Assembly: GCA_000828075.3 (NCBI GenBank)
Contig: JXCB02000002.1
Span: 957,686-1,021,685, forward strand
Reading direction: 5' to 3'
DNA: 64,000 nucleotides
DNA from: Tolypothrix campylonemoides VB511288
GTDB lineage: Bacteria > Cyanobacteriota > Cyanobacteriia > Cyanobacteriales > Nostocaceae
A program made the position numbers and the translations under genes. Under the pieces are notes generated by a model, which was not told where the DNA came from, did no database searches, and saw only the letters and a program-made list of their open reading frames with translations. Shown here piece by piece: positions 51,718 to 59,631 of this stretch (position 1 is the stretch's first letter; the number at the start of each line of letters is the position of its first letter).

Positions 51718-52572
51718 TTATCTTTTGCCTTTCTTCCCTTTCTGCCAACTTTGGCTGTTAGGTTGTTTGGTAAATTCCCCTTTAGGAAACAGCCGCGCTT
51801 CTAATTCTTCGTAACTTCCTTCAAAGTCACACTTACCATACAAGGGACATTTTCGACAGTAGACGCCTTCGGTATAGCGTTCTAAATTCTCGCGGTTGAA
51901 AAAATAAGGTTTGTGGCTAAAGGTGCTGGCTACCCATTGCCATGACATATTATTGCTTGCTGGATCACCATCTAGAAGATGTTCGAGAAACCACTTTGCT
52001 CCCGCTTGCCAACGAATGCGCCGCCAATGGACAATGTAAGCTGCTATCCACATCCTTGCATGGTTGTGTAAGTAGCCGATTTGTCGCATATCATGGCTGA
52101 AGCTGTCGATGCAAACACGTCCTGTAGTTCCTTGTTTGATGTCATCTGGTAATTGAGGTACATATTCAGCGACAGTGTACCCAGTTTTGTATTCCTCTTG
52201 GTCTTTCCAAATCCTATCCCCTAGCTTGACATATAACCGCTGCCAGTAGTCACGCCAACCCAACTCGTTAATGAGTTTCGTTGCATCATCTTGGGACTTG
52301 ACGCGCCCAAGAACGTAATCCCGAATTTCGCGTAAGCTGAGAACGCCGTAGCGAATGTAAGGAGAAAGCCGCGTTACAGCACCTGTGAAAAAGTTACGTG
52401 TTTTCGCGTAGCGTACTGAGTCTACCTTTTGCAGTACTGCCTCAGCAGCTTTGCGTCCACCGACGGTTTCACTGATGTGATCATCCCGTTCTGCGGCTTT
52501 AGGGAATTGTTCTGTGAGGTAGGCTACCAACTCATCACGGTTGGCAAAGTCCCGTTGCATATCTTTAGTCAT
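51718..52572 (-). CDS. Photolyase-type FAD-binding domain protein
   Basis: 284 residues covering only the helical FAD-binding half of the photolyase/cryptochrome family: RNFFTGAVTRLSPYIRYGVL, ELGWRDYWQRLY, CIDSFSHDMRQIGYLHNHAR, MWIAAYIVHWRRIRWQAGAK, FLEHLLDGDPASNNMSWQWV. H-N-H-A-R-M-W and D-G-D-P-A-x-N lie around the flavin. A C-terminal C-x2-C-x5-C motif (CRKCPLYGKC) suggests a metal site. The N-terminal antenna half is absent here. A candidate is the separate gene at 46860. It may repair DNA or sense light. First gene of the minus-strand block. Confidence 0.9.
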   Translation of the reverse strand: MTKDMQRDFANRDELVAYLTEQFPKAAERDDHISETVGGRKAAEAVLQKVDSVRYAKTRNFFTGAVTRLSPYIRYGVLSLREIRDYVLGRVKSQDDATKLINELGWRDYWQRLYVKLGDRIWKDQEEYKTGYTVAEYVPQLPDDIKQGTTGRVCIDSFSHDMRQIGYLHNHARMWIAAYIVHWRRIRWQAGAKWFLEHLLDGDPASNNMSWQWVASTFSHKPYFFNRENLERYTEGVYCRKCPLYGKCDFEGSYEELEARLFPKGEFTKQPNSQSWQKGKKGKR

Positions 52573-52817
52573 TTTGCGTCAAAATAGCAGGTTAAAATAG
52601 CCAGACGAGTAATATAAAATTTCAGCTTTACAAATAAAGCCTGCCGACCCAGGCTAGTTCCTTATTATCGCGTATCGAACAAGTAATTTTCAAAGCAAGC
52701 GAGATGTTAATGTATCTTTTTTAATAAATTTAAGAGTAATTATACTACCTACCATTGCAGCATTTGTTAAAAAATTCTTACTCTACAATGGTAAATACCA
52801 CTTCTGCTTCATGACAT

Positions 52818-53447
52818 ATGGTTCAAGTCATCCAAGCTCAAAATGTCTCTGTTAGCTATTTAGAAGAAAAATTTGGTTTGCAAGTAGCGGAGAATGAGGA
52901 ATTTTTTACAGAGTGGTTTGAGGGTTTACCTGAAATTACAGTTTTAGAAAAGCAATATTTAGACAGAGTTAAAACCAACTTCCTCAGATTGGTTAAGCGT
53001 CCACCAATCTTAGAGGATGCGGTAAAAATGGTAGTTTTGTCTCCTTTATTAGATTTAGCAGGCTTTTATAGTGAACCTTTTTTTATTGCTACCGAAGAAT
53101 CTATAGAAATTGCCTTGGAGGATGAAGAAGAAATTATTAGAGGGCGAATAGATGTTTTAGTTTTGCAACAGCAGTTGTGGTTGTTGGTTATTGAATCCAA
53201 AAGATCTAGTTTTTCTCTTTTAGAAGCAATTCCCCAAGGATTAGCTTATATGCTGGCAAATCCTAATCCAGAAAAACCTGTATTTGGATTAGTATCGAAT
53301 GGTAGCCATTTTATTTTCCTGAAACTAACTCAGCAAGATAAACCAAAGTACGCTTTATCTGATGAATTCACTCTGTTAAGACGAGGAAATGAATTATATC
53401 AAGTGCTTGCTGTATTAAAAACACTGGGTACAATTATCAGCGAATAG
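52818..53447 (+). CDS. Restriction-endonuclease-like (HsdR N-terminal type) protein
   Basis: 209 residues. A helical front (FGLQVAENEEFFTEWFEGLP) leads to a PD-(D/E)XK-like core: VKMVVLSPLLDLAGFYSEPF, EEEIIRGRIDVLVLQQQLWL (Asp) and LLVIESKRSSFSLLEAIPQG (E-x-K), then GLAYMLANPNPEKPVFGLVSNGSHF. Such stand-alone proteins are common in cyanobacteria and look like the nuclease part of type I restriction HsdR without the motor. Its stop is 2 bases before the cysteine desulfurase ATG, so the pair share a transcript. Confidence 0.85.
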   Translation: MVQVIQAQNVSVSYLEEKFGLQVAENEEFFTEWFEGLPEITVLEKQYLDRVKTNFLRLVKRPPILEDAVKMVVLSPLLDLAGFYSEPFFIATEESIEIALEDEEEIIRGRIDVLVLQQQLWLLVIESKRSSFSLLEAIPQGLAYMLANPNPEKPVFGLVSNGSHFIFLKLTQQDKPKYALSDEFTLLRRGNELYQVLAVLKTLGTIISE

Positions 53448-53449
53448 CT

Positions 53450-54628
53450 ATGTCTCAACGTCCTATTTATCTCGATTGCCAAGCGACCACACCTGTGGAT
53501 GAACGGGTACTTGCCGCCATGCTACCCTTTTTTACAGAACACTTTGGCAACCCCTCCAGCATCAGTCATGTTTACGGTTGGGAAGCAGAAGGTGCTGTCA
53601 AACAAACCCGGGAAATTTTGGCACCAGCAATTAACGCAACGCCAGAAGAAATTGTCTTCACTAGTGGCGCGACAGAAGCGAATAATTTAGCTATAAAAGG
53701 TGTTGCTGAAGCCTATTTTCAAAAAGGACAACATATTATTACTGTTGCGACTGAACATAGCGCAGTTCTTGACCCTTGCAAGTATCTTAAAAACCTCGGT
53801 TTTGAAATGACATTCCTCTCAGTCCAAAAAGATGGGCTGATTGATTTAACCGAGTTGGAAAAAGCTTTCCGTCCCGATACTATTCTTGTTTCAGTAATGG
53901 CGGCGAATAACGAAATTGGTGTTTTGCAGCCATTGGCAGAAATTGGTGCAATGTGTCGGGAACGCAATGCCCTTTTCCATACGGATGCAGCACAAGCTAT
54001 TGGTAAAATACCTCTAGATGTGCAGGCGCTAAAAATTGATTTAATGTCGCTAACAGCACATAAAGTCTACGGTCCAAAGGGTATTGGTGCGCTGTACGTT
54101 CGCAGGCGCAACCCCAGAGTACAACTAGCTCCGCAGCAGCATGGTGGTGGACATGAACGGGGAATGCGTTCTGGAACTTTGTATACACCACAAATCGTAG
54201 GATTTGGTAAGGCTGTGGAGATTGCTTTACAACAACAAGCGACAGAAACCGAACGCCTCACACAGCTAAGACAAAGATTGTGGGAACAACTTTCTCAGGT
54301 TGAGGGAATTCATCTCAATGGACATCCCACTCAACGATTACCGGGAAATCTCAATATCAGTGTTGAAGGGGTAGATGGTTCTGCATTGCTGTTAGGGTTG
54401 CAACCAGTGATGGCGGTGTCTTCTGGATCTGCTTGTTCTTCGGCAACAACTGCACCTTCCCATGTTCTCACAGCACTGGGACACTCGGAAGCGCTAGCTT
54501 ATGCATCAATACGCTTTGGTATAGGACGGTTCAATACTGACGAGGAAATTGACAAGGTGGCACAGCATACAATTGCCACAATTCAAAGCTTAAGAAAACA
54601 AAATTCTTTTGCAATGGGTAATCGGTAA
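53450..54628 (+). CDS. nifS: Cysteine desulfurase (NifS/IscS family)
   Basis: PLP enzyme that takes sulfur from cysteine for Fe-S clusters and thio-cofactors. 392 residues. IYLDCQATTPVDERVLAAML at the start, FTSGATEANNLAIKG, TEHSAVLDPCKYL, HTDAAQAIGKIPLDV, the PLP lysine at residue 205 in SLTAHKVYGPKGIG, RSGTLYTPQIVGFG, and the persulfide Cys329 in SSGSACSSATTAPSHVL. Group I type by these features. It follows the nuclease-like gene with no gap. The name nifS is used in a family sense only; no nif genes are around. Confidence 0.95.
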   Translation: MSQRPIYLDCQATTPVDERVLAAMLPFFTEHFGNPSSISHVYGWEAEGAVKQTREILAPAINATPEEIVFTSGATEANNLAIKGVAEAYFQKGQHIITVATEHSAVLDPCKYLKNLGFEMTFLSVQKDGLIDLTELEKAFRPDTILVSVMAANNEIGVLQPLAEIGAMCRERNALFHTDAAQAIGKIPLDVQALKIDLMSLTAHKVYGPKGIGALYVRRRNPRVQLAPQQHGGGHERGMRSGTLYTPQIVGFGKAVEIALQQQATETERLTQLRQRLWEQLSQVEGIHLNGHPTQRLPGNLNISVEGVDGSALLLGLQPVMAVSSGSACSSATTAPSHVLTALGHSEALAYASIRFGIGRFNTDEEIDKVAQHTIATIQSLRKQNSFAMGNR

Positions 54629-54638
54629 CTATTTTAAC

Positions 54639-54744
54639 TATAGCGCTTCTCGTTTGGATGAAGTACAGATTTATCTGTGTCCATCTGTGTCCATCTGTGG
54701 TTCTTATTTCTTAATGTATTGCACTCAACCCCCGAACCGCTATA
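54639..54744 (-). repeat. TATAGCG-type dispersed element, inverted copy
   Basis: 106 bp, TATAGCGCTTCTCGTTTGGA to CCGAACCGCTATA, the reverse complement of the copy at 46020-46117. It carries one extra 10-bp unit (GTCCATCTGT twice). Confidence 0.9.
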
Positions 54745-54855
54745 TTTTGAGGAATAAGTGCAGTGGGCGATGAGGCGGGGCGATCGCCTCTGTTAAACAG
54801 ACTTTCCACCTTGTGCAATCTTCTACTAAGTCAAGCTTCGTCTCTTAAAACTAAA

Positions 54856-54879
54856 ACACCCACAGATATTTGTGGGTGT
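54856..54879 (-). terminator. Hairpin with T-run after the GYGR-repeat gene
   Basis: Perfect 9-bp stem ACACCCACA / TGTGGGTGT with a 6-base loop. On the minus strand it is followed by TTTTAGTTTT, and on the plus strand by AAAAAA after the stem. Good terminator for the 54906-55277 gene; may also act for the converging transcript. Confidence 0.75.
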
Positions 54880-54905
54880 AAAAAATTATCCAAAAAAGTT
54901 ACTTT

Positions 54906-55277
54906 TTAGCGGGTGATTAATCTGGCTGAATCACGTCTTGCGTTCCAGACACAAGTTATATAACGTTCTCGACCATAACCTTCTCCTCTCCCATAACGTT
55001 CTCTACCATAACCTTCTCTTCTCCCATAACGTTCTCCTCTTCCATAACCTTCTCTTCTCCCATAACCTCTGTTGTCAATAGTGTAGAGATAACGGTAACT
55101 GACAATCCGCCCATTCCGATAAACAGGTTCGCCACCTTGTCTAGCAACTACCGAATAACCACTTTCGTTGATAAGCCGATTGCAAGCAATCTCGCCATTT
55201 GCAGCGTGAGCAGGAAGTGTAGGTATCATACCTAAACAAATACCAACAGCAGTTAATAAAAGTTTTGTACGTTTCAT
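54906..55277 (-). CDS. Secreted Arg/Gly/Tyr-repeat protein
   Basis: 123 residues. Signal peptide (residues 1-25, ending TLPAHA), then a folded ~45-residue part (GEIACNRLINESGYSVVARQ, VSYRYLYTIDNRGYG), then six tandem hexa/pentapeptides GYGRRE/RYGRGE/GYGRE and a short C-terminal WNARRDSARLI part. Two cysteines (IACN, ITCVW) bracket the repeats and could pair. The repeat units are 15-18 bp in DNA. Family not recognised. Positively charged, it could bind polyanionic envelope sugars. Confidence 0.75.
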   Translation of the reverse strand: MKRTKLLLTAVGICLGMIPTLPAHAANGEIACNRLINESGYSVVARQGGEPVYRNGRIVSYRYLYTIDNRGYGRREGYGRGERYGRREGYGRERYGRGEGYGRERYITCVWNARRDSARLITR

Positions 55278-55496
55278 AAGTTTATATCGTTATTTAAATT
55301 AAAAAATTGAGATTAAGCGTCTCATATCTTGCCTCTCAATTGATAAGATAGACGTCATTCATTTCTAAATAGTTCCATTTTTTACAATCAGCGACTGTGC
55401 CATTCCGAGATACCACTCCTCATCCAATGACCTTATTGTGGAGTAAATTGTGGAGTAACTTATCAAATTCTTTGATGCACCCACTTAAAAATTGCT

Positions 55497-55644
55497 ATAG
55501 GACTCATATTTGATTTTTGAAATATACGTAGGGTGCGTTATGCCTCTGGCTAACGCACCATCCAAAGGCTTTGGTGCCGTACTTTCGGCGATAACACACC
55601 CGAAACATACTTAGATTTTTTCATAAATCAAATCGGATTCCTAT
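55497..55644. mobile_element. MITE-like element, ends ATAGGA...TCCTAT
   Basis: 148 bp with 20-bp ends pairing at 17 positions (ATAGGACTCATATTTGATTT / AAATCAAATCGGATTCCTAT). Inside is a GTAGGGTGCGTTA/TAACGCACC hairpin and no gene. It sits directly after the S41 protease stop. Confidence 0.75.
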
Positions 55645-55657
55645 ATCTATAGCTGCG

Positions 55658-56935
55658 CTATTGGACTGCTTGCAGCATAGCCTCTATTGCTCGCTCTTTT
55701 TGCGGATCTGCACCTTGAGCATACTCCAATGAGAATGGAATGTTAATATCAGGCGTGACTCCTTTACCTTCCAACCGTTGATTTTCGTTGATCAACACAT
55801 CTGAAACTGCTAAGTAAAGGAAGCTACCATCTGACATCAAAAAAGGACGACCAGCAACCACTGCTCCCGTTGTCTTGGAACCAACTACAGGTCCTATTTT
55901 ATGTTGCTGGAAGGCATAAGCCAAAATTTCTTTACTACTTCTGCTCCCTTCATTAATGACCATAACCACAGGCTTTTTCCATTGAGAAATATAGGTATAT
56001 CTTTTGCCATTGCGGGGAATACTGGTAATACTAGGACCTTCCTTTGCAGTGAAGATGTTGAGATAACCAATATCTCCTCCACCCCAACCATCTCGTAAAT
56101 CCAAAACCAACGCTTGTGCATCTCTAAGGCGACCGTAGATTAGGTCTTCTCGAAGTTTCTCCTGATCTGGGTCAGCAGCATTTGACCAGATGTGAACATA
56201 GCCAATTTTCTTACCGTTGCGTTGAATAACCTGGGTACTGGCTTGTTGCGCCTCCAGAAACATGGTAGAAGCGTCGAACATCTTAGGAATCACAGCAATT
56301 TTTTCTTGGCTGTTGGCGTCAGGTGTTCTTTGAATCAACAGCGTGACTTTCTGACCTGCTTTACCTATAAAAGATTGTATCGGTTGGTAAGGACGATTAT
56401 CTACGCTTAAGAGTTGGTCGCCGACTTTTAACCCAGTTTTAGCAGCTGGACTTCCATCAAGAATAGCACTGACAAAGGTTTTACCGTTAATGTCTTTGGT
56501 AATTGCACCAATACCACTGTATTCAATCTTGCCTTTTGGGAAGAACTTCTTTAACTGCTTTTGAAACTCGGGGTTCCTTGCCTGAAAAATTCCCAAAAGC
56601 TGATAGTATGCTGGCTCATTTGGAATGTAAAAGCGGGTGTGAGAAGTTTGTAATTCCGAAAGCATCTGATTGATCACACCAGCAACTTCTTGGGTAGACT
56701 TAGTTCGCACGGCTTGAGGTTCATACTTTTGCCGCATTGCTTTCCAGTCCACTCCGTTAAATTTTGGATCATAAAAGTTTTCGTTGACAGTTTGCCAGAC
56801 CTGGTCAAAGATTTTGACCTCTGGTTTTGCTAATGTTTTGGGTAATGGTGAGGTTAATAATAGGAGCAATACTGAGACACTTATCAAAATTACTATCGCA
56901 AACCTATTTAACTTCGCGAGTCCAAGTTTTTTCAT
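55658..56935 (-). CDS. S41 family peptidase (carboxyl-terminal protease-like) with PDZ domain
   Basis: 425 residues with an N-terminal membrane or signal segment (about 11-35). Tail-specific protease layout: helical front (FDQVWQTVNENFYDPKFNGV DWKAM in two pieces), PDZ at ~140-215 (GIGAITKDINGKTFVSAILD; SPAAKTGLKVGDQLLSVDN), then the S41 core: KKIGYVHIWSNAAD, AQALVLDLRDGWGGGDIGYL, VVMVINEGSRSSKEILAYAF with the candidate catalytic Ser, and VVGSKTTGAVV with the Lys side. Related to CtpA, which trims the D1 protein, but diverged around the active site, so substrate is open. Single gene. Confidence 0.88.
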   Translation of the reverse strand: MKKLGLAKLNRFAIVILISVSVLLLLLTSPLPKTLAKPEVKIFDQVWQTVNENFYDPKFNGVDWKAMRQKYEPQAVRTKSTQEVAGVINQMLSELQTSHTRFYIPNEPAYYQLLGIFQARNPEFQKQLKKFFPKGKIEYSGIGAITKDINGKTFVSAILDGSPAAKTGLKVGDQLLSVDNRPYQPIQSFIGKAGQKVTLLIQRTPDANSQEKIAVIPKMFDASTMFLEAQQASTQVIQRNGKKIGYVHIWSNAADPDQEKLREDLIYGRLRDAQALVLDLRDGWGGGDIGYLNIFTAKEGPSITSIPRNGKRYTYISQWKKPVVMVINEGSRSSKEILAYAFQQHKIGPVVGSKTTGAVVAGRPFLMSDGSFLYLAVSDVLINENQRLEGKGVTPDINIPFSLEYAQGADPQKERAIEAMLQAVQ

Positions 56936-57768
56936 TGTGTCTCCTTTGCGGTTGTTCTTCTAGGGTAGATGCGTTGCACAGACGTAGTATGCTAAGAGGT
57001 CATTTGTTGGTACGTTGCGTTTCGCATAACGCACCCTACAATTTCTACAGATTTTTTCTACAGACGTTGTAGAGACGTAACATACACTTTCATTACATGA
57101 TTGATTTGTTAGACAACGCTGATAGAAGAAAATCCTTTGCTATTAGTTCCGCAAATCAGTCTCCTAGTTGCAAGTATTGCGGAGCGTTGATTTAATTTCT
57201 TAGTTGCAGTGCCAAAAGGAACAAGTCAACTATGACAGTGATACTTGATAGCATTAGGCTGATACAAGGTAGCTAGTAATGCTTTGTTGCATTCAGCGTG
57301 CCAAAACCAACGCCAATTAGCGCAGACAAGAGAGCGATGGGAGCCATAATCTGCAATTCTTAAATGGCGATCGCCCTAGCTAGCCCTTCCCAGCCCGGAA
57401 CCACCAAATCAATAAAAAAACCAGCGAAAACAATTAAACTCTTGTAAGTAATTTTTTCTTGCGCTTATCCTGCCCATATATACAGCTAGAATAGTGTTGA
57501 GATAAATGTTTACAAACAGACTCAGTATTTTTGAATAATGAGTCAGCTTTTAGTGGCAATATTGTCTCAACCAAGAGATGATAAAACATTGCTCGTAAAT
57601 AAAATACGTGCAGAGATTATTGGTGATCTTCTACTAGATCAGCCAATTCCTGTTTGAGTGTTCCAATGACTCGTTGTAGTCCGTAATTTTGGCTCGTCTA
57701 CTGTTTCAGTATTCGCGGATTTTTCTGCAAATCAATTCTCAGCTAAAAACCAAAAACAACTGAAATCT
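56936..57768. other. Gap upstream of the beta-helix gene
   Basis: 832 bases. Near 57000-57090 lie repeat parts (GCATAACGCACCCTAC, GTTGTAGAGACGTAAC). A 39-codon frame at 57538-57657 (start MSQLLVAILSQ) has no recognisable homology and is probably chance. The beta-helix gene's promoter must lie in the right end. Confidence 0.5.
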
Positions 57769-59286
57769 ATGGTTTTCTCATCTGAATTGGCTTCAGACAG
57801 TCTTCAAGCTTCTCAAGGAGCACTCAACTCATCCACTATATCTAATTTTGACTTTGGCATAGCGCCAGACATAATTAGTGGCATAAACCTCCCAAGACAA
57901 ACCAGTTCTATTTTTACAGTCAACAGCATTGCCGATGTGGTCGATGACAACGATGGCGTCACCACACTGCGCGAAGCCATTAACCAGGCAAACGCGATCG
58001 CTGGAACGGACGCGATTGTGTTTGACTTGTCGCTGTTTTCCAGTTCACAAGCCATTACTTTAAGCTTGGGACAACTCAGCATTACTGACAGCTTGAGCAT
58101 CAACGCCCCAGTAGATCCGTTGACAGGTTCTCAGTTGCTGACAGTAAGTGGCAACAATGCTTCACGAGTGTTTGAGATTGGGACAGAAGCAACGGTGAGC
58201 CTGTTTGGGTTGCTTATTACCGATGGCAGCGTGACAGGTGACAACGGTGGTGGAATCAACAACAGCGGGACTCTCATCCTAGCCAACAGTATTGTTCGCA
58301 ATAACAGTGTACGTACCAATTCAGGGACCGATAGTGGCGCTGGCATTTACAACACGGGTACTTTGATTGTCAGCAATAGCACCATAAGCCGTAACTCGAA
58401 TACTAATATGAGGGCTGGTGGTCTTGGTGGCGGCATCTATAACTCAGGTACTGCAATAGTGAGCAACAGCACCATTAATGACAACTCATCAAATCGCGGT
58501 GGCGGCATCTATAACTTAGGCACCCTGACAGTGAGCAACAGCACCATCAGTGGCAACTCATCAAGTCGCGGTGGTGGTATTGACAACACTGGGCTTACGG
58601 ATGTGAGGAATACTACCATAAGCGATAACGCGGTAACCATTAGAGGGTTCGCCAATGGCGGCGGCATCTATAACTCAGGCACCCTGAGAGTGAGCAACAG
58701 CACCCTGAGTGGCAATAGTGTAAGCGCTTTATTCAGCGTTGAGGGCGGTGGCATCTATAACTCAGGTACCGCAACGGTGAGCAACAGCACCCTGAGTGGC
58801 AATGAGTCCAGAGGCGGTGGCGGCGGTATCTTTAACAGTGGCACCCTGTCGCTGGTCTTCAGTACCCTCACCCTTAACCGAGGTGGCAATGGTGGAGGAA
58901 TATTCAATAATGCTTCTAGTACAGTCACAGCGCGAAACACAATTATCGCTGGTAATGTTCCTTTTTTGCCGGTTGACAGTATCAATCCTGATGTGTCAGG
59001 CAACTTCATCAGCAATGGCTATAACTTGATTGGCGACACCACAGGTAGCAGTGGATTTGGAGCCACAGGAGACATCGTCGGTAGCAGCACCAACCCGATA
59101 GATCCTCGCTTAGCTGCCTTGAGCTTCAATGGTGGTCCCACAGAAACTATTGCCTTACTTGAAGACAGTCCAGCTATTAACGCAGGCGACCCAACTTTGC
59201 TGGCGACTGACCCTACTACTGACCAGCGCGGTAACTCTCGTGTCAGTGGTGGTAGAGCCGATATCGGAGCGTTTGAATTGACTTAA
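57769..59286 (+). CDS. Right-handed beta-helix surface protein (choice-of-anchor Q type)
   Basis: 505 residues. After ~45 residues comes the polymorphic-outer-membrane-like start FTVNSIADVVDDNDGVTTLREAINQAN. About ten ~24-residue rungs of the form GGGIYNSGTxxVSNSTxSGNS follow to ~410. The C-terminal NPIDPRLAALSFNGGPTETIAL, then AINAGDP and DQRGNSRVSGGRADIGAFELT, is the choice-of-anchor Q ending. No classical signal peptide is evident, but such proteins are exported, often by type I or similar routes. Repeats in DNA are obvious. Probably an adhesin or polysaccharide-binding surface protein. Starts with ATG at 57769. Confidence 0.87.
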   Translation: MVFSSELASDSLQASQGALNSSTISNFDFGIAPDIISGINLPRQTSSIFTVNSIADVVDDNDGVTTLREAINQANAIAGTDAIVFDLSLFSSSQAITLSLGQLSITDSLSINAPVDPLTGSQLLTVSGNNASRVFEIGTEATVSLFGLLITDGSVTGDNGGGINNSGTLILANSIVRNNSVRTNSGTDSGAGIYNTGTLIVSNSTISRNSNTNMRAGGLGGGIYNSGTAIVSNSTINDNSSNRGGGIYNLGTLTVSNSTISGNSSSRGGGIDNTGLTDVRNTTISDNAVTIRGFANGGGIYNSGTLRVSNSTLSGNSVSALFSVEGGGIYNSGTATVSNSTLSGNESRGGGGGIFNSGTLSLVFSTLTLNRGGNGGGIFNNASSTVTARNTIIAGNVPFLPVDSINPDVSGNFISNGYNLIGDTTGSSGFGATGDIVGSSTNPIDPRLAALSFNGGPTETIALLEDSPAINAGDPTLLATDPTTDQRGNSRVSGGRADIGAFELT

Positions 59287-59299
59287 CCCTATTGACACT

Positions 59300-59350
59300 C
59301 CCCGGGCTGAACAAATTTCGCTATCGCTCCGGAGTTCGGAAAGCCCGGGG
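59300..59350 (+). mobile_element. IS200/IS605-like end hairpin
   Basis: CCCCGGGCT and AGCCCGGGG form a perfect 9-bp stem, with an inner GAAC/GTTC pair, followed by ATTCTACATTCTTCCTCGC and GCTCAAGCAGGC. This resembles the subterminal hairpins of IS200/IS605 elements in cyanobacteria. No TnpA or TnpB frame follows; only the small RHH gene. Confidence 0.5.
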
Positions 59351-59443
59351 ATTCTACATTCTTCCTCGCTACTTGCTCAAGCAGGCTTTCACCAACTACT
59401 GAATCTATATTAACATAAATGTGTCGCCATTGTGTCACATTTT

Positions 59444-59596
59444 ATGGCAAAAAAAGAATTACATATTAGGATTACAGAGCGAAGAATGAATAAATTACGC
59501 TTATATGCTGCTCAAAAAGACAAGACTATTACTCAAATAGTTGAAGACTTGCTTGATACACTTCCAGAGCCACAAAAGGAAAACATCACGCGTTAG
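59444..59596 (+). CDS. Small ribbon-helix-helix protein of IS605-type context
   Basis: 50 codons from the ATG at 59444 to the TAG at 59594: MAKKELHIRITERRMNKLRL, then YAAQKDKTITQIVEDLLDTL and a PEPQKENITR tail. A beta strand (LHIRIT) followed by two helices with T-I-T-Q-I-V-E-D is a clear Arc/CopG-type RHH fold. Small genes of this type lie next to IS200/IS605 hairpins in cyanobacteria, probably as regulators. Very short but well formed. The group II intron begins about 36 bases later. Confidence 0.75.
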   Translation: MAKKELHIRITERRMNKLRLYAAQKDKTITQIVEDLLDTLPEPQKENITR

Positions 59597-59631
59597 CAAA
59601 GCCTACGACGTGGCTTTCATCCCCTGGCTAA

